A stretch of DNA of 16,544 bases from DAOUFU01 sp034429275. GTDB taxonomy: Bacteria > Chloroflexota > Anaerolineae > Aggregatilineales > Aggregatilineaceae. Shown one piece after another: positions 12,744-16,544 of the stretch (position 1 is its first letter; each line of letters opens with the position of its first letter). The DNA lies in assembly GCA_034429275.1 (NCBI GenBank), contig DAOUFU010000255.1, positions 1 to 16,544 of the forward strand, given 5' to 3'. A model generated the notes under the pieces. The model saw only the letters and a list, made by a program, of their open reading frames with translations. It made no database searches and was not told where the DNA came from. A program made the position numbers and the translations under genes.

Positions 12744-14535
12744 AGCCCCAGGAGTCCTGCACCACGCAGGCAAGTGCGGCATTGGGCCACGCGAACCAAT
12801 GCCGCGAGACGACGTCGCCAGTTTGCGCGTCGCAGGCTTCGGGCAGCGCGCCATCCCAGCGTGCCGCCCGTTCGATGTGTGCCCAGGCGCGGCGCTCGCG
12901 TTCCTGGTCGCCCAGCAGCCGGGCGATCAGCAGGTCTTGGGCATCGCCCAACGGCCAGGGGGCGCGCGTGTGGACTGACCCCAGCCGCCCGGTATAATAT
13001 CCGCCCACATTAGCCTCGGAAAAGGCAAATGCGATCGTGGCCCGCCACACGGGATCATCCGCCGGGCAGAATCCCCACACCGGCGCGAGCACCAGCGGGA
13101 AATCGTTGGCGTCGTGATAGCGGTGATGGTGTCCCGCCCCGTCGATGGCATAGGCAAACATCGGCTGCCCATCGCCGGGCACGGTGAACCATTGCAGCGA
13201 GTCGCGGTGAATGTCCTCCACAATATCCGCCAACCGGCGATCTTCCAGCAGGCGGGTGATTTTGCGCAGAGTGTGCCACATCAGGATGTGGCTGGAAAAG
13301 TGATAGGGCAGCGGCAGCGGGTCATCGGCAGGCGTCTCGTCGGTAGGGAACAGCAACGTCTGCGGAGCCTTGCGCTCCAGCAGCGCGGTGATCACCGGCG
13401 CGAGGTAAGGGCGGAGCCGGTTCCACGTTTCGCCATCGTGAGTCTGTTCCACATAGTCGGCCAGCTCAAGCAGCGGATAAAGCTGCTGGTCTAGCTGGAA
13501 GGCGGCATCTTTGATTCGCCCATTGGCCAGATAGCAGCGGCCCCACACGTCGCCCGGACGCTCGGCCACCTCGAACATCCACAGCAAGTGACGCCGCACC
13601 ACGTCGGGCCAGTGGCTGAGCAGGGGACGCACCACGTAATAGGCGTCGCGGTTCCACGAGAGCGGCAGCAGCATGTGATCGGTCAGCACGCAGAGAGTCT
13701 CACCCACCGGGACGGCCAGCATCAACGCATAGGCGAGACCGCGGCGCACCGCCCGGTGTTCGGCCTGCACATCGACGAGCGCCTCTCGCCAGAAGGCCAT
13801 CTCCGTATCCAACGCGGTCGAGGCCGATTGCGCCAGCCGCCTGGCTGCCGCCTGCGCGAACTCCGCAGTTGGCCCCAGGCCATAACACAGCGTGGTGGTG
13901 CCTGCCTGCCCCGCGATGTCGATCTCTATCGGTTCAACCGCGCGCTGCTCCCATGGTTCGCCCGGCAGAAAACCGGCAATCGCCGCCGCCCATCCCAGCG
14001 CGGAATTCTCAAGGGTCAGCAGACCATCGGCGAAGTATGCGCGAGTCTCTGTGGGCGGCATGGGAACCGGCCCGCCTTCGGTAAGCTGCGTGTAGGCGCA
14101 GCGCTGTAGCGAGAGCCGCCCTCGCCAGCGAAACGGCCTATCGACCGCCCACTGTTGGAACGCGCCGCCACCATGCGCCCAGGTGATTACGCTCGCGCGT
14201 GCCCCGTTCTCGAAACTGAGCGCGACTGAGGGAATCGCGCCACAAAGCAGCGACGCCTCACGGTGAGCTACAGGGGACTCCACATCCGGGCCGAAACCGC
14301 TCAGTTGGGCCAGCCCGGCGCGATAGGCCCGCACCGCCGCCGGATCATAGCGCCGATCTTCGGGGAACGGATCGGCAGCGGTCAGCGTCACATAACCGTG
14401 CTGCGCGTGATAGGCGTTGAGCGCGATCAGCCGCCCGTGATCGTCCACGCTGCCGGTGACCCCGCCCGACCCAAAATCGAGCGGTTTGACGCCGTGGGCC
14501 GGGTTCAATTGCACATCACAGCCGCCGGCAGTCAT
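12742..14535 (-). CDS. Putative (alpha/alpha)6-barrel glycosidase (GH125/GH15-like superfamily)
   Basis: A 597-residue protein without a signal peptide, so probably cytoplasmic. Residues 1-240 look mainly beta (SGGVTGSVDDHGRLIALNAYH, then a stretch rich in FRWRGRLSLQR-like strands) and resemble the N-terminal beta-sandwich of such enzymes. Residues about 245-597 are helical with repeating signatures of six-hairpin glycosidases: L-S-W-N-R-D-A-Y-Y (292-300), F-Q-L-D-Q-Q-L-Y-P-L-L (346-356), F-P-T-D-E-T (396-401), Y-H-F-S-S-H (411-416), V-H-T-R-A-P-W-P-L-G-D (521-531), L-P-E-A-C-D (564-569) and R-H-W-F-A-W-P-N-A (578-586). These resemble in order, but do not match closely, motifs of GH125 exo-alpha-1,6-mannosidases and GH15 glucoamylases; D297, D349 and E566 are candidate key acids. 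Its ATG overlaps the ATPase stop codon (ATGA), which ties it firmly to the importer. An alpha-mannosidase would suit the neighbouring genes, but family and substrate remain open. Confidence 0.75.
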   Translation of the reverse strand: MTAGGCDVQLNPAHGVKPLDFGSGGVTGSVDDHGRLIALNAYHAQHGYVTLTAADPFPEDRRYDPAAVRAYRAGLAQLSGFGPDVESPVAHREASLLCGAIPSVALSFENGARASVITWAHGGGAFQQWAVDRPFRWRGRLSLQRCAYTQLTEGGPVPMPPTETRAYFADGLLTLENSALGWAAAIAGFLPGEPWEQRAVEPIEIDIAGQAGTTTLCYGLGPTAEFAQAAARRLAQSASTALDTEMAFWREALVDVQAEHRAVRRGLAYALMLAVPVGETLCVLTDHMLLPLSWNRDAYYVVRPLLSHWPDVVRRHLLWMFEVAERPGDVWGRCYLANGRIKDAAFQLDQQLYPLLELADYVEQTHDGETWNRLRPYLAPVITALLERKAPQTLLFPTDETPADDPLPLPYHFSSHILMWHTLRKITRLLEDRRLADIVEDIHRDSLQWFTVPGDGQPMFAYAIDGAGHHHRYHDANDFPLVLAPVWGFCPADDPVWRATIAFAFSEANVGGYYTGRLGSVHTRAPWPLGDAQDLLIARLLGDQERERRAWAHIERAARWDGALPEACDAQTGDVVSRHWFAWPNAALACVVQDSWG

Positions 14536-15644
14536 GACATCAGCTTTTCCAGGTCGGGCAGCAGCGTCTTGCCGCTATCGCGGTCGATCCAGCGAATCTT
14601 GTCGCTGGGGAAGCGCACCCAGATATCTTGATCGGGCACGGCGCGGAAGTCGGGATGGGTCGAGACTTTGATCACACTCTCGCCGATCTTGATGGTCAGC
14701 AGGTTCTGCGACCCCAGCGGCTCGACCACCAGCACCGTAACCTTAAGCGCGTCTTCGGTCGGGCTTGCCAGCGCCTCCATGTTCTCGGCGCGGATTCCGG
14801 CGACGATGCGCTGACCGTCATAGCGGGCCAGGATCTCGGCCATCTCCGGAATGGGCTTGAGCGCGTAATCGCCGATCGCCACCTGGATCGCGCCATCCAC
14901 ACGGCGCACCTGCCCTTCGAGGAAGTTCATGGGCGGCGTGCCGATGAACCCGGCCACAAATCGGTCGGCAGGCATGTCATACACCGTGATCGGCGAATCG
15001 AACTGCAAGAGCTTGCCGTCGCGCATCACGGCGATCCGGTCGCCCATGCTCAGCGCCTCGATCTGGTCGTGCGTGACGTAGATGGTGGTGGATTTCAGCT
15101 CGGCCAGCAGGCGCTTGAGTTCGGCGCGCATTTCCAGGCGCAGCAGCGCATCCAGGTTGCTGAGCGGCTCGTCCATCAGCAGCACCTCGGCCTGCACGGC
15201 GATGGCGCGCGCAACCGCCACACGCTGGCGCTGACCGCCGCTCAACTGCGAGGGATAGCGGTCGAGGAAATTCTCGATGTGCAGCAGTTGAGCCGCCGCC
15301 TGCACACGCTGCTTGATAGTCTCGGCAGGCACGCGCTTCATTTTGAGGCCAAAAGCCACGTTGTCGTATACGCGCATGTGCGGGAAAATCGCGTAGCTCT
15401 GGAACACCATCGAAATATTGCGATCCTTGGGCGGCAGATAGGTCACGTCGCGGTCGCCGATCAGGATGCGCCCCTGGTCCACCAGGCCCAAACCGGCGAT
15501 GGCGCGCAGCAGCGTTGTTTTGCCGCAACCGCTCGGCCCCAGCAGCACCACGAATTCCTGATCGTGCGCGACGAGGCTGACATGATCCACCGCGATCACT
15601 TTGCCAAAGGTTTTGACGGCATTTTCAACACGAATTTCTGCCAT
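14532..15644 (-). CDS. Sugar ABC transporter ATP-binding protein (UgpC/MsmX/MalK type)
   Basis: A 370-residue ATPase with every expected motif: Walker A GPSGCGKT (36-43), Q-loop Q82, signature LSGGQ (134-138), Walker B VLLMDEP (154-160) with catalytic E159, D-loop SNLD, and switch H192 in YVTHD. Residues about 235-370 form the OB-type regulatory domain of this family (VAGFIGTPPMNF, then GIRAEN, VVEPLGSQNLLTIKIG). AGGGA stands 9 nt before the ATG at 15644. The gene follows the permease after 10 nt and overlaps the downstream glycosidase start. It energises the importer of this operon and, because ATPases of this type often serve several CUT1 importers, may also drive the importer encoded at 2869-6327, which has no ATPase of its own. 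Confidence 0.96.
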   Translation of the reverse strand: MAEIRVENAVKTFGKVIAVDHVSLVAHDQEFVVLLGPSGCGKTTLLRAIAGLGLVDQGRILIGDRDVTYLPPKDRNISMVFQSYAIFPHMRVYDNVAFGLKMKRVPAETIKQRVQAAAQLLHIENFLDRYPSQLSGGQRQRVAVARAIAVQAEVLLMDEPLSNLDALLRLEMRAELKRLLAELKSTTIYVTHDQIEALSMGDRIAVMRDGKLLQFDSPITVYDMPADRFVAGFIGTPPMNFLEGQVRRVDGAIQVAIGDYALKPIPEMAEILARYDGQRIVAGIRAENMEALASPTEDALKVTVLVVEPLGSQNLLTIKIGESVIKVSTHPDFRAVPDQDIWVRFPSDKIRWIDRDSGKTLLPDLEKLMS

Positions 15645-15654
15645 AGTGTTTTCC

Positions 15655-16509
15655 CTATTTGGTTATCTGGCCCCACATGTTGAACAGGTAGCGGCGAATG
15701 AAGAAGATGAACACCAGCGACGGGACCAGCATGAAGAAACCGCCTGCATACTGGAACTGGAGCGACGACTTGTTGAGCGAGTAGAGGATCAGCGCGGGCA
15801 GGGTGCGGTTGCGGATAGTGAGCAGAGTCGCCGCGAAGACCTCGTTCCACGACATCACAAAGGTGAAGATCGCCGCCGCCGCGATACCGGGCATCACCAG
15901 GGGCAGCACGACGCGCAGGAACGCCTGGTAGGGGTTGCAGCCAAAGACGCGGGCCGCTTCTTCAAATTCGCGCGGGATGCTGGCGAACACACTCGATACC
16001 ACCAGGATCGTGGTGGGCAGGGTGAGCGCCGTATGCAGCAGCGCCACGCTGATCGCCCGGTCGTAGAGGCCCCACTCGATGAAGGTGACCGCCAGCGGCA
16101 CCGCCAGGATCACGATGGGGAACGCACGCACCGCCAGAATACTCAGCCGGAAGGCGTCGCGCCCTGGGAAGAGATAGCGCGAGATGGCATACCCCGCCGG
16201 AGTTGCGATGGCGGTGGAGAGCACCAGCGTCACCAGCGCCACAACGACGCTGTTCTTGGTCGCGTCTAGAATGCCTTCCTGGTCGATGAAGAACTGCATG
16301 GTATCGGTCGAAAATGGAATCGGTGCGATCTGCTTGGGATAGCCGTAAACATCGCCGCGCGTGCTGAACGCCATCGTCCCGATCAACCAGATGGGGAGCA
16401 GAATCCAGAGCGCGATCAGGATCGCCAGCAGGTACACGCTGGCACGCCGAAGCTGGCGCTGGCGGATCGCCCGCCGCTGTACGGGGTCGAGCACACGTTG
16501 GTTGTTCAT
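15655..16509 (-). CDS. Carbohydrate ABC transporter permease, MalG/UgpE type
   Basis: A 284-residue inner-membrane permease. Helix 1 is at about 24-47 (ASVYLLAILIALWILLPIWLIG), followed by an external segment with DVYGYPKQIAPIPF, then helices around 85-105, 117-140, 155-175, 213-235 and 250-270. The EAA loop reads F-E-E-A-A-R-V-F-G-C-N (about 182-192) and RVVLPLVMPG. GAGGAGG lies 10 nt before the ATG at 16509. The ATG overlaps the stop codon of the gene upstream (ATGA), so this is an internal operon gene. It shares only general family features with the other MalG-type protein in the window, so the two importers are paralogues rather than a recent duplication. Substrate unknown. Confidence 0.93.
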   Translation of the reverse strand: MNNQRVLDPVQRRAIRQRQLRRASVYLLAILIALWILLPIWLIGTMAFSTRGDVYGYPKQIAPIPFSTDTMQFFIDQEGILDATKNSVVVALVTLVLSTAIATPAGYAISRYLFPGRDAFRLSILAVRAFPIVILAVPLAVTFIEWGLYDRAISVALLHTALTLPTTILVVSSVFASIPREFEEAARVFGCNPYQAFLRVVLPLVMPGIAAAAIFTFVMSWNEVFAATLLTIRNRTLPALILYSLNKSSLQFQYAGGFFMLVPSLVFIFFIRRYLFNMWGQITK

Positions 16510-16544
16510 TCGCGGGCTGCCTCCTCTTGGGTGCGCACTGTTCT
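16506..16544 (-). CDS. C-terminal tail of an upstream gene, probably the first permease of the importer (partial)
   Basis: Twelve codons (RTVRTQEEAARE) and a TGA at 16506-16508 are in frame from the window edge. The TGA shares two bases with the ATG of the next gene. A charged tail before a MalG-type gene fits the C-terminus of a MalF/UgpA-type permease, but that is inferred from operon order, not from homology. Confidence 0.55.
   Translation of the reverse strand, partial: RTVRTQEEAARE

Noticed and set aside
14628..15683. A 351-codon plus-strand frame opposite the ABC ATPase
   Set aside because: Antisense to a gene with complete ATPase motifs.
1..16544. Mobile element or genomic island boundaries
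   Set aside because: No transposase, integrase, tRNA-end repeat or sharp change in codon style was seen; the tandem repeats are local and not paired as element ends.

Overview
The window looks like a carbohydrate-utilisation neighbourhood from a GC-rich free-living bacterium. The protein set suggests a Chloroflexota (Anaerolineae-like) genome: CUT1 ABC importers, a LacI-type regulator, secreted glycosidases with simple Sec signal peptides, and an orphan PEP-synthase-type ATP-grasp protein. That taxonomic call is inference; there is no rRNA or marker gene. No tRNA, rRNA, CRISPR array, transposase or phage gene was seen.

Region A (1-7667, all minus strand) reads in transcription order: LacI-type regulator, extracellular sugar-binding protein, MalF-type permease with an enlarged external loop, MalG-type permease, GH130 mannoside phosphorylase, and a secreted GH5-type glycoside hydrolase with a C-terminal discoidin-like domain cut by the window edge. 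The GH130 protein is the most informative member because it closely resembles the beta-1,4-mannooligosaccharide phosphorylases. The simplest reading is outside cutting of a beta-mannan or related mannoside, import of oligosaccharides, and phosphorolysis to mannose-1-phosphate inside. No ATPase is encoded here. Three intercistronic gaps carry stem-loops.

Region B (7831-12665, plus strand) holds three genes that probably do not form one tight operon. The first is a 776-residue protein with a PEP synthase/PPDK-type nucleotide-binding domain but no phosphohistidine or PEP-binding domain. The second is a medium-chain dehydrogenase that has lost its catalytic zinc ligands. The third is a Gfo/Idh/MocA oxidoreductase. 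The gaps after each of these genes carry short tandem repeats of different period (12, 13 and 15 bp).

Region C (12742-16544, minus strand) is a second sugar-importer operon: the last codons of an upstream gene (probably the first permease), a MalG-type permease, a UgpC/MsmX/MalK-type ATPase, and a large (alpha/alpha)6-barrel glycosidase candidate. The first and last junctions are ATGA overlaps, so these genes are probably translationally coupled. The ATPase here could also energise the ATPase-less importer of region A.

The lacI / ATP-grasp gene divergence (7668-7919) contains a strong sigma70-type promoter for lacI (TTGACA-N18-TATACT) overlapped by an AT-rich palindrome that is probably its own operator, and a weaker promoter for the plus-strand gene. 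The 8-mer GCCTGAAA occurs both there and in front of the sugar-binding protein gene, making it a candidate shared operator element. No gap exceeds 300 bases.
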